Shown piece by piece: positions 23,781 to 34,690 of a stretch of DNA of 64,000 nt. The notes below the pieces were generated by a model. It made no database searches and had not been told where the DNA came from. It saw only the letters and a program-made list of their open reading frames with translations. Each line of letters opens with the position of its first letter. Positions within the stretch are counted from its first letter, which is position 1. The stretch is from Sympetrum striolatum (Eukaryota > Arthropoda > Insecta > Odonata > Libellulidae), in the NCBI GenBank assembly GCA_947579665.1, contig OX388343.1, forward strand, positions 93,042,254-93,106,253, read 5' to 3'. The position numbers and the translations under genes were made by a program.

Positions 23781-26700
23781 TAAATAAATAGCTCAATAAA
23801 ATATTACAAGAGATTTAATATAATATTTACGATTACTTTGAAAGAGAAATGCTACCATCTAGACATCCAGCCGATTTCTCGTCATTTCCTAGGGAAGGAA
23901 GGGAATCCACGTCTATTTGCGCTTTTATTTCACTACGCTACTATGTCTATGACGATAATACGTCAAACTCACTTCAGCTGTCAGAACAACACATATTTCA
24001 CCAGCGATAGGAATTAGTTTCCAGAGCACCTCGCTCAGAATATGACGAGGGATTACGTCACATCGTGGCGGAAATATGTGTCATACCCACTCAATCTATC
24101 ACTTGAGATTTCTGTGGTCCGATCGGAGGCTGTTTCCAAAGGCAGCCGCCAGAGGGACTCGGATCAATTCTCTCCCATCGCGCTCACCGGCACACCTTGA
24201 CACGCAAAACTCTTGCGGTTTAGCCTTTTTCAAACAAAACAGCGTCGTGGGGCGTTCATGGTGAAGGCCTGACGTTTCCTCTCGTAGCGGTACATAAATC
24301 TCTCAGGAATGAACCCTCTCTCCCAAGACTCGTGTTTCATCTAAAGATCATTAAGAGAAGATACTTCTCGCAGAAGAGCAGTCTCTCCGATCGAAAGTTT
24401 TGATATTTTAGTATGATTTTAAATATTTTTTGTGGAATCCGTTTAGAAGTGATTCAGATAGAATATTGCTCTTCTCCGTCCTACTTGTCGTCAATAATTT
24501 TTTATAACAAACTAAGATAAAACCTAAAATAATGCTGATTAAATTGAACAGCAGTCGTCAGATACCCAGTCCTTATAGCCACTCACTAGCAGCAAGCATC
24601 AAGAAATGAGACATATTTTGTAATTATTTGAATAAATCCCGTTATAGGAGTACCATGTATACTTATCTCTCTGTATTTCGTTGTTGTTAATTTTAATGAA
24701 GAGCGTATCCAATTTATATTTACCATGAACGGATCTCAAGGAAAACACGGGCAGAATAGAGTAACGAACCGAATTCAGAAGTGTATTACTAAAACAGGAA
24801 TGATTTTAAATTGATAAACTTTAGACAAAATCGTGAATAGTGAAGGTATTAGTGATGTTGTAGTGATTTGTTGGACGAGAGGTAGCTGAGTGCTTGAAAG
24901 AGTAAGGGCATACTTATCCCTTATAATAATTATTGCATTGTTTCTACTATTTATTTATATTTTATATCTGTTGGTTGTTATGATATGTACAGAGGGAGAG
25001 GCGAAGGGATGACTTTTTGGTTTAAATAAATTACTATTACACATTTTATTATTATAAATTATTAATTAAATTAAATTAATTACAAAAATGTGATGAGAAG
25101 CTTGGATTAAAATCTGATGGCAAAATTTTTTTCTACTATTATCAAATATCCCTCATTTATTGCGAAAAATAAAGCATTTTAAAATATATAGGAGATAACT
25201 CATAAGGAAATAATTATATATCCTTCCTCCCCCCCTTGGTAGGTTCTTCAGATACGCTCCTACTCCTGCTACATCTTTTACATCTGTCTATTTTAGGCAG
25301 AAACGAGATTATCATCTTAGCTCAATATTTGATGCAAATATTTGAATGTAAAGAGTGGAGGCATAATATAGACCAGACGTGGTTGTAGGGCTACAACCCA
25401 CCATAGGCATAAGAAGGGCGTGTAAAATGGAGCAGGTTACTACTTCGGGGCGTATGATATCGAAAAGCAGCGATTGGATTACCAGCGGTAAATTGCTGCA
25501 TTTTACTCTCCTGCCACGCTTGGTGAAAAGTGGATTGTTTCATTAACTTCGGAGGTCTCAAAGGAAGATCCGATCGAATTTTAGGATGGAGCGACCCATA
25601 AATCACATATCGTCGATAGTTTTTGAGCTTAACTTCATGACGCTTAGTTAATGTAAATGTACATAGTTTGATACACATTCAGCTATCAAGTCTCAATTAT
25701 GCAAACTAATAAATTATTGCATGCACCTGTCCAATCCGTTAAGAGATAAGTTTTCCTAAAGGGACGATAGTTCATTAATTTTGTAATAACTTAGCGAAGT
25801 CCACTGGAGTACGGAAGTTTGCACAGTTGAGTATAATGAAAGCTTGTTTGCTTGGATTCTTTTTACTCCTTTTGTATCTCATTGAAAAGCTAGTTTTACA
25901 TTGCCTTTAATCGTTTATGCAGGGTTTTTCTGAGATCCAATCGTGATATTTGCACTAACTGTGGACCTTAATAAAGTTCTTACGTTTCGAACAAAAGCTG
26001 CTGATAATTTAGGCCGAGAAATTGTAATGAATCGCCTTTATCATTAAACTGCTGGATTTTACGAATAAAAATATATGAATTCAATCAAAACTCTTTACAC
26101 TGCCTTTGACACCTCTCTTTCAATTTTCACTATTCCATTAATATATTCTAAGCCATATTGTCATCTCGATTTGTTAGTTAACATTCGACTTTCTCGCCCT
26201 ATCTTTCATTATACCTATAATTCCGAAAAAATTATCAGCGATTTGAAATAAATTTTGTGAACGAACTTAAAATAAAATAAACAAATGTTTGAATAGATTA
26301 GAAGTAATACCATAACAATGTATGAAATACCAAAAAAGAACCCATTAAATATTTTAAACTAGGCTCATAAAATGGAACAGAAAGAAAAAAAGTAAGTTTT
26401 TTTTTTAGACGAAAAGAACTGTGAATGGCAGAACGACTAGCGTAGGGATCTGAGATCGGACTTGATTAGAAATGAGCAAAGCTGTAAACTTTAAAACAAA
26501 TTGCAATAAGTAGGACTTACTTGAAACAGCGATTCGTTAAATCAGTCGCAATGAGTATCATAGAGTTGTTCCGCTTTCTCTACGCTGTGATACACTAAAT
26601 GGAGAAACCCCATTGAGAGAAGGCTAAAAGAACGAGATCTAGTCCGTGAATTACATGTAATAGTATTTCGAATGACCGTAATGGAGATCACCCGACAATG

Positions 26701-29700
26701 GATCCTGAGAGAGATGGAAAGGTATTGCCCATTGCCGCTCAAGATGGATGCAAACGGTGTCCTTGGCTGGGGATGCACCAGCCTACATGTGTTCCTTCCG
26801 CTATGCGTACCTATGACACAACCGCCGGCCGCTCCACATTTTCACGTGCTTTGAATCACGTTAAGTTTCGTTACATATCACGGCTTCCAATCCATTTCAA
26901 GATGCATAATTTTGATGAAATCAGGGATGAAAATGTGAATCTTACCTTATCTAAACAAGAATCTTCATAGATATATTTTACATAGTTATAAACCTAAACA
27001 AAATAACAATTCCCGATATTTTTAACGATATAATTTTTTACGACATAGTGAGTTTTTACGGATTAATTACATTTTTGCCTCAAAATAACTTAATAATAAT
27101 AACGTAATAAAATTTACGAAACTACGCTAGATTTGTAAAATTACAATATTTTAAGGGATAGATTTTTCATAAATCTTGAGGAATTCCCTATATATTACGA
27201 ATCTATTGTTTTATTACGAAACTATTTTAAAAATATATTTAGCCTATTTTATAAAAATATAAATTATTTCGCGGTGTAGAGCAAACCTGGTAGGAGCAGA
27301 AAAGAAAATCTTAATGCGATTTTGTGTGGCTATGTAAGAAATGTCAACAGACATTATTTTGGTGAACGTAATCACCTGCGTTAGGGAATGGGGAAGGTAG
27401 GGAGGGGTTGTGAGATGCTCCTCGGGGGGTCTTAGGGACTTTGATAGTAATTCATCGCGTACTGCATGTCATTCAAAATTAGAACAATTAAAACTTAACT
27501 TGCTAAGTAGGCTTTTAAGTTAAATTATATTAGTAATGTCGTAAAATAGTTCCGATATTTACTCCCATACCCAGATATGTAAGTCCAACTTAGAAACGGC
27601 AAAAATACATCAGCAGTATGTTTCAGTAAACAGATTGTAAGAAATAAAAATATAGTGAGTTTAGTGTAAAAAGTAACAATATTCGAAATACGTCCTCTTT
27701 GAGAGTACCTTCCTATATTCTTCAATGGAAGCAGTGTGATAGGTTGAAAACCACTGATCTAGAGTCTAACTTGAACGTTGGTGTTATTCCGTCCTAAAAA
27801 TGAAAAGTGCTAACGCTGAAGAAATAGTATTTCACTTCAGAATCGTAGTCGGCACATGGCTGCTGTATCGATAACGGCAAACAGTTTTCAATACATTATT
27901 TTTCAGAAATTTCTTTCGTAAAGAATGTAACATTCGCGGAAGGATTGACTATGAGTCATTTACTTGGGAGGAAAACTACTGCAAGGGCTCCAAAGAGCTA
28001 TGGATGGTGAACAATTTACGTCTGCATGTTAGAATTTGCTAAACCTCGAGCAGAGACGCTACATTCGGAAGAATTCGTGTGATTTGTTTCTTCCAGTGAA
28101 TATTGCGAAGAGGCCATTGAGTAATAGGCGTTACTTATTTAGAGCTTAGAAGTTCCGAAAGCCTTTTGTATATATTTAGGTGTCGCTGTTTAGGAAACTT
28201 GTGTTGATTTACGTAAAACTATTCTCTCTATAAAAGAAGCAGGAGATTTATTTTTGTTAGACCTTATATATACACGTATATAAGTAAGAACATATTATAC
28301 CTGAGATTCATAGTACTAAATTTCAATAATTTTGAGAATTTCATTAAATCAATCGATGAAGCTATGACTTCGTGGAACTTCATCCTGGTAGTTAGGAACT
28401 GTAGAACTTTGCAAAGTTATTCCTTCCCATTTACCAATAATATTTTCCCTTATCTAACATTATCGTGTTGTTTAAAGAAATGAGAGGATCCTTTCCCATC
28501 GTCACGACCCCACGTGTTTGTGTATCAAACTTTTAAATATTATGTTTGTTTATTTTCAGAGGTGTTATGTCACATTTTACGTTCTAATTAATTGAAAACA
28601 AACTGTTTCATTAATATGGAGCCATTTGTTTACCATTAATTTTAACTTAGGCTAAGCATTACATGGCATAATATTAATATTCCAATTGTTTTAATATATT
28701 TTCCATTCAAAACTCTTTATAACCGGGGAAACGTAAACAGTTACAACAATAACTTCCCGCTCTTTATTCATGAGCCTTCAATCGATTAACCTTTGGCATA
28801 TAAATGCAATTATTGATCTCGCTTAAAGAACGAGCGGATCCAAGTGCTCAGAGCTCTCTTTACCTTACGTAAAAGGTAAAAATATCCCTTTGAGCATAAG
28901 ACTGCGATATTGGATTTCCCGCAAGATTGCTTTTAATTATCCTTCTTTTACACTTGTACACTTTCTTTCTCCTAGAGAGCTAAAAATACCGTTACTAGGT
29001 TTGTAGCTGCTGAACGATGTGTACTAACAGAATCTATAAATAAATATCCTGATCGGAAAAAGATAAGATATGCGCTGCCTGGTTGTACTTTTAAATAAAA
29101 CCATTCTCCTCACCAAATCCATTGTTGATCGTATCAAACGCAAGCATGTTATTGTTGACTCTGAATTGTTGGTGTCATTGTTGTTTCCCTTTGTCCTCGA
29201 TCGAACCTTAACGGAGTTCAACTTTTTTCCTTATATTTTTAATGGATTTTCTGGTAAAAAGAGGCCAGTATTAGTTGACATGATTGTTCAAGAGAACACA
29301 TCCAATATCGGTCTTGCACAAGAAGTGTTCAACAAGAAGTATGGTTATGACAATATATGATTGCAGGCAACAGAAAGAGATGGTAGTGGAAAATGGAGGT
29401 TATTTTTTATAATTTACAAAGAATGTTTATTTTGAAATATTTCATGCTTTATACTTTTTTATCGTGAAATGAGATGTATAACATGCCGCTGGTTCTCGTA
29501 ATATCAAATTATATAAAGGCGGATTCACTTGTATTTTCGCTCTTAGAATTGGGATATTTCTCTGTTAGAAACAGGGACTTCTAAAATGGGTAAAACCGGA
29601 ACGTTGCCAAAACACATACTCCGGCTTCATTTTATGTGCTTTTAAAAGTAGTAAGTGGCAGTATGCACAGCGTCACTAGTAGTAGTAAGTATACACAGCC

Positions 29701-29797
29701 TCATTGCTTAATGAAACTGCTTTTAAGTGATTTAATCGATCTCCGTATCCTACCTTATGTTCTTCCTCCAAGTTTTTCCTTCAAATCGGGACATTAG
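23781..29797. other. Long unassigned stretch
   Basis: About 6 kb without a recognisable gene or element. GC-richer patches lie at about 24,060-24,290, 25,390-25,640 and 26,640-26,870 with short motif-free open frames. A plus-strand frame of 96 codons at 29,070-29,360 is open but unrecognised. Confidence 0.45.
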
Positions 29798-29805
29798 AAA
29801 ACTTG

Positions 29806-30543
29806 GTTAATGGTAGTTATGCGGGGGTTTCACAGTTACTTTTTTTCAAGTAGAAATTTCGAGGGTCGTAGTCCTAATCCGGACCCTTAGCGAGGCTTCC
29901 CAGCTCGGGAGCGCCCGACATTCACATCATGGGGGACCATAAAAAAACTGACCGCGTGGAATACGATTTAAAAAGTTATAAACAATTCAAATGAGCAACA
30001 ATTTATTATTTTCATAGTCTCACTCGTCCTAAGAGATATACAAGCGTCTTTTGATGAAAATTAAGATTTTTCGTGATTTTGTAAGAAATTACCCGTTTAC
30101 AAACGGTAACGTTGCCGTTGGGTTGGGGTGGGGGGGGGAGGGATTTCAATCAAAAATCTAGAAATCCTCCCCTCAACCCAACTCAACCCCCGTTGAAATA
30201 TTTAAAACACCCGACTGAGCAACGTTGCCGTGCGTCAACGGGTCATTTCTAGTAAAATCACAAAAAATCTTAATTTTCATCGTAGAACGTCGATCAAAAG
30301 ACGCTTGTATATCTCTTCGGACGAGTGAGATGACGGAGATAATAAATTGTTGCTCATTTGAATTGTTTATAACTTTTTAAATTGTATTCAACGGGCTCAG
30401 TTTTTTTATGGTCCCCCCTGCTGTGGCGGCCGGGCGCTCTCTAGCTGGCAAGCCTCGCTAAGGGTCCGGATTAGGACGACGACCCTCGAAATTTCTACCT
30501 GAAAAAAAGTAACTGTGAAACCCCCGAATAACTACCATTAACC
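29806..30543. mobile_element. 738-bp foldback element
   Basis: Nearly the whole element is one inverted repeat. The left arm from GGTTAATGGTAGTTAT is matched base for base over some 330 bases by the reverse complement of the right arm, with scattered substitutions and a few small indels. The centre near 30,170 is G-rich on one side and C-rich on the other and also pairs. The element is bounded by GAAAACTT (29,798-29,805) and TAAAACTT (30,544-30,551), a 7-of-8 match that could be a target-site duplication. No transposase frame is present, so it is non-autonomous. The superfamily is not certain; an 8-bp duplication would fit hAT, but the ends are not typical. Confidence 0.85.
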
Positions 30544-30551
30544 TAAAACTT

Positions 30552-32203
30552 GACCAGAACCACACATTAAAAGCGGGACAGTCCCGGTCTAGCATATTCA
30601 GGATGCTTTCCTTTCCTCCTATGCTCTAAAATAACTACCTATATTTTGCAAAGAAGTATTATCTTCAAAACCAACCATATTGTGTGCGAGCCTGGTATCA
30701 ATGGTAACTAGTGGTAACAATGGAATTGACGCTTATGACTCTGTCTGCATTCATTTTATGAACTTTTGTTAAAGTTACGCGAAAAATTAACCCGGTGGTA
30801 CATATTCCGTGTTAAATTGTGAAACGGTGAAAAGCGAATTTAATATTCAGCTACAGTTTATCTCCGTTATAAAAACAAACTTCTTGGATTCGCGCTGAAA
30901 TGCCTTTTTGTATCGAACGAATTCGCTCGCCGAGCTCCGCTGACAGCGCAGTGAGCGGATTACAAGCGAAACAAACAATATCAGCGAAAGTTTCTGCCAG
31001 AGAACACAATATCCTTCACTCAATTGCCTTATAAGGGTGAGGAAAATAGGCTCTCGATGAAAGAGAAAAATCCAAGACAAACGCCTTTTTGATGTGCTTC
31101 ATAAAGATGCTAAGGACAGGCGGAGTGGAAGGGAGAGTCCCTGAAGATGGAATAGACGGTAAAAGGTTTCGTAAAGGGAGAGAAAAATACGTCTGGAGAC
31201 GAATAGGAGGTCGCTAATCGCTTTATATCGATACGTTATGAGATTTCACGAAGAAAGAAGCCTCTCACTGATTCATTCGGGGAGCTCCGTGGGCTGTTTT
31301 TGTTATTGTGTCTGGAGTTGGGAACGAAAATCATGTAGATTTCCTGCCTGTCTACGTCATCAGCGTAATCCCTGGTGACGTCATTGCCGAAATTTTTGAT
31401 AAATTAATTTAGTTGATGAGTTTTGTTGTTAGGTGCATGTTATTGCACGATTGCTAACAATATACTAGTCTACAGAAATTATTATTGATTATTCGTTAGA
31501 AAGAAGTAAAAGTCATGTAATTCTCAAAATTTTATATTTATTCCATTTCCAATGGGTTCAGTATTTTATTACTACTTAATAAAATGCCACAGTTTTATCA
31601 GTAATTCATAAAATTGTATAAACAGTACACACATTTAGTGTGATCTGTAGGTAAGGTTCTACAATGAGACGTACAAGTACATACATATATATCGACACAT
31701 CGTTAATATTGATTAAGTATTAATCCGGATATGTCAGGGCTTTTATTAAATAGCTTTTTCATCCCTGCATATAAGCAATTTATGAAGTTACTATCGGGTT
31801 TTCCCCTTATTTATTTTTTAATAAAGTTGATTAATTCCTCACAACGATGGTGTCAAGAGGAAGCTCTGCTGTGAGTTTTCCTCCTTTCAAGGGCTCGACC
31901 CTTTTTTTATTTCCTCAATAAGATTAAATATTCGAATCTTAGATTTTTGATTTAATTTTAATTAATTTTATGAGTCAAAACTACCGATATTTCTACAAAG
32001 ATTATAATTTATATTAATTACGTATTTTAAAATTCGGAAGCTGTATATTTTGGTTCCATTCTTCCTAGGAATATGCGTTCATAAGTTAATTTCTTTCTCC
32101 TATGTTGATTAATTAATTTCTCGGGAATAGTTAGAAAATACGTTTGAATCGTGAAGATATGTATTGGAAGAAGTTAATTGATTGTTTGGTAGACATTTTA
32201 AAA
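30552..32203. other. Unassigned DNA
   Basis: No gene was recognised. The part from about 30,840 to 31,400 is GC-richer with short motif-free frames. Confidence 0.5.
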
Positions 32204-32211
32204 CCAGTATT

Positions 32212-32464
32212 CAGGTACGGATTTAGAAAAAATTTTTGGGGGGGGTCCGATCGAAAAATTTCAAAATAGAAGATATTTTGGCTTTCACAAAACATGACGT
32301 TAGAATTGTGTTAGACAAACTCGAACTTTTTCGCTAGTGATTGCTTATTAAATTGTGTTTTTATTTGCGTTATTTGAGTTTCATTTTCGAAAAATAGGCA
32401 CAAGTGATATTTCGGGGGGGGGGAGGTCCGGACCCCCAGGACCACCCCCCTGGATCCGTCCCTG
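32212..32464. mobile_element. 253-bp hAT-type MITE
   Basis: The element starts CAGGTACGGATTTAG and ends CTGGATCCGTCCCTG, giving 15-bp terminal inverted repeats with three mismatches. It is flanked by a perfect 8-bp duplication, CCAGTATT, at 32,204-32,211 and 32,465-32,472. An 8-bp target duplication and CAGG-type ends are the mark of hAT transposons. Runs of G and C sit just inside both ends. It carries no coding capacity, so it would have moved with a transposase supplied elsewhere. Confidence 0.9.
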
Positions 32465-32472
32465 CCAGTATT

Positions 32473-32886
32473 TATTCCTTGACAGAAGTGCCAAAAGAAA
32501 AATGCGGAAGTTCTCCATTTTTTGATGAAATGTGGTCATAATTGAAGGAATTGTTCAACCAAAAGATATCAGATTGCAAATGGAGTTGAGGTGGCTTTAT
32601 CGACTCAATTATAACTTTCTTTTCTTGGTTTGGAAAGAATTATAGCTAGGTATCCTACCTCAAATTATAAAGCATGTGTTACGATCACGGGAAAATTAAT
32701 ACTAACTTCTTTTTCCACTAGTTTAGTGTAATATTGAACTTACTGGTTACTTAAAAAAATCCCATTGCTACCAAGCATTAATATATGGAACTATTTTATA
32801 ATTACTTTCTCATCGTGATTGAAGTCATTTAAGGTCTCTCATGCATATGCTATTTGGTCAATTACGACGAGGCCAGACTTTTTCTT
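32473..32886. other. Unassigned AT-rich DNA
   Basis: No feature was recognised. Confidence 0.5.
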
Positions 32887-33119
32887 GCCTTTGTGGCGGA
32901 GTGGTTAGCGTGCTATCGCGTTAAAGCTCCAACCTCACGGTCCCGGGTTCGAATCCCGGATTTTTCCTGTTAGGGAATGGTTGTCTTTGTGTGTGTGAAT
33001 GTTATCAATAAAAAGGAAATGCAAAAAAAGTAATAAAATATAAAAAAGGGGTTAATTGAAGGAATGGCCTTCAAAGGCTAAAATTCGTCCATAAAAAGAC
33101 TGCATTATTATTATTTTTT
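32887..33119 (+). mobile_element. tRNA-derived SINE, near full length (copy B)
   Basis: The head resembles a tRNA: A-box-like TGGCGGAGTGGTTAGCGTGC at about 32,894 and B box GGTTCGAATCC at about 32,947, both internal polymerase III promoter elements. The body contains TAGGGAATGGTTGTC, a GT-rich segment, GGGGTTAATTGAAGGAATGG and CTAAAATTCGTCC. It ends in a short (TTA)n tail. GGCGGAGTGGTTA recalls serine or leucine tRNAs, though the parent tRNA cannot be fixed by eye. No clear target-site duplication was found. Confidence 0.9.
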
Positions 33120-34139
33120 CCGCTACTTTAAAACCATCTTAAGCAGCCCTTTTCCGAGCAACTTGTCTGGAGAAGTGTGATTTAAACGCCATCTACCGTT
33201 AAAGTCCGAGAAAGCATTCGCTGATGACAAGTCCAATCATTAAGCACGGATGATGAAGCTGGTTTCGGTGTCAAAAGTCGCTATTAACCTCATGCTTTAA
33301 GGGTGGTATTAAGTACAGCTATAAAGTGGATGCAGAAAGCATTCAGATGATTACGTACTTAAGGGAAGATCCCATCCGACAGAATAATTTCCGCCAATAA
33401 TTGGGCTATTAAAGCCTCATCCAGGATTTAGGCCCCAAGACGATAAACCCATTGGAGGCCGATTTATTATTTTTCCGCGATTCTCGTAACGGATTTTCCA
33501 TTAAATTTGATCCCGTGGATCGAGGGTAGTCCTGACGAAGCGTTTTCCGGTGGTTAAGCTCGCATGCCCAGCTAAAGTAAAGAATGACAAAGGATGCATG
33601 TTCATTAGAGAAAGAAAAAATGTGTATGAAACGAGGTGACATTTTCGTCAACGATTCATTTATCTCACTGGGCTCAAATTTTTATTTCAGCAGGGATTTA
33701 CTTTTTATAAATTGCTAAAAATGACCCTATTCGTAGTTTAAAGTTTTATTGGTGTAAACTTTGGAGTATGTTGGTTCAAGATGGCATGGTTAAATACTCG
33801 CGGCCTGTGACGTTTGAACGCCCTGGAGCAAAAGAAATTTCCGTTTCGCAATTATTTGAAATCGTTTTAAGTGGATGTGAATTCAATATCGAGCTACAAG
33901 TTTGAATTTGAGTGTAAAAAATAAGTTTGAGTGTAAATAAAACACCTTTCAAATATTACAAAAGAAAATTCTCTTGAACTAAATTCCTAAAATTAGTGAC
34001 TTTGCAACATTCTCAGAGCAGTTTTCGATATTGATATTTCATCTTCCCTCTCCATTGAAATCAGACCTTTAATCTTGATTAACCGGGCTTGTTGTATTTC
34101 TATTTATCGTCATCGTATTAGATTTTGCGTGTGTTCAAA
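33120..34139. other. Unassigned DNA
   Basis: No gene or element was recognised. Confidence 0.5.
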
Positions 34140-34412
34140 TTGTATAGCATATCTGTAAAGAATTCGGCCTGAAGAACGGATGCCTCATATCGCATTCACT
34201 ACCAAGAGATAGTAGTGGGGAATGAGGCCTACTAGTCAAGATGAGGCATGAGGTAATTTGCTGCCCCATATTTTTTCACTGAACGAAGACGTAAGTGGAA
34301 CATGAAGCACAATGGCTCTACGAGTAACACTTTTCTTAGCATTCCATAAGGCGAGATCTCAAATCCTGAAATTATTCTGAATCGCTCATACCTCAGTGGC
34401 TTTATATTGAGA
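34140..34412 (+). repeat. Dispersed repeat family R (copy 2)
   Basis: The clearest copy of the family. GATGAGGCATGAGGTAATTT is followed by GAAGCACAATGGCTCTACG, ACTTTTCTTAGCATTCCATA and CTCATACCTCAGTGGCTTT. The last three blocks match, in order, the reverse complement of 39.7-39.9 kb almost base for base. The 5' border is uncertain (34,140-34,190). It is directly followed by a (TTTA)n run that starts a LINE tail. Confidence 0.65.
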
Positions 34413-34690
34413 TGTTTATTTATTTATTTATTTGACCCTTATTGGCGTGGTTAGGCCCAAGTGGGCCCCTCTTTCACCTAACTTCGTATCTCGTCATAAT
34501 ATGAATAATTATAAATTAAATTATATGTTATCATATTATTAAATTATATGTTATATGTATAAATTAAATTAGATGTCATCATAGCTATAACCTAGATTGG
34601 AAAAAGGGTCAATGAAAGATTCATTTTATACATTACAGTATTATGGTATGGGTAGGTATGTGAGTTTTTGATAAACTAATCCTAAGGTTA
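34413..34690 (-). mobile_element. LINE 3' end, inferred
   Basis: Read on the minus strand, the segment passes GGGCCCACTTGGGCCTAACC and then GCCAATAAGGGTCAAA and ends in an (AATA)n tail, the usual form of the 3' end of an insect non-LTR retrotransposon. The adjoining AT-rich DNA includes a short internal duplication of ATAAATTAAATTA(T/G)ATG. No coding part is present, so the borders and family are inference. Confidence 0.4.

Noticed and set aside
25390..25680. Conserved exon reading MEQVTTSGRMISKSS
   Set aside because: The frame is short, lacks splice sites at suitable positions and matches nothing I know.
29070..29360. 96-codon plus-strand frame as a gene
   Set aside because: No recognisable motif, no transcript signals, and an antisense frame overlaps it.
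34413..34440. Simple (TTTA)n microsatellite only
   Set aside because: It is directly followed by a block typical of a LINE 3' end, so it is better read as the tail of a minus-strand insertion.
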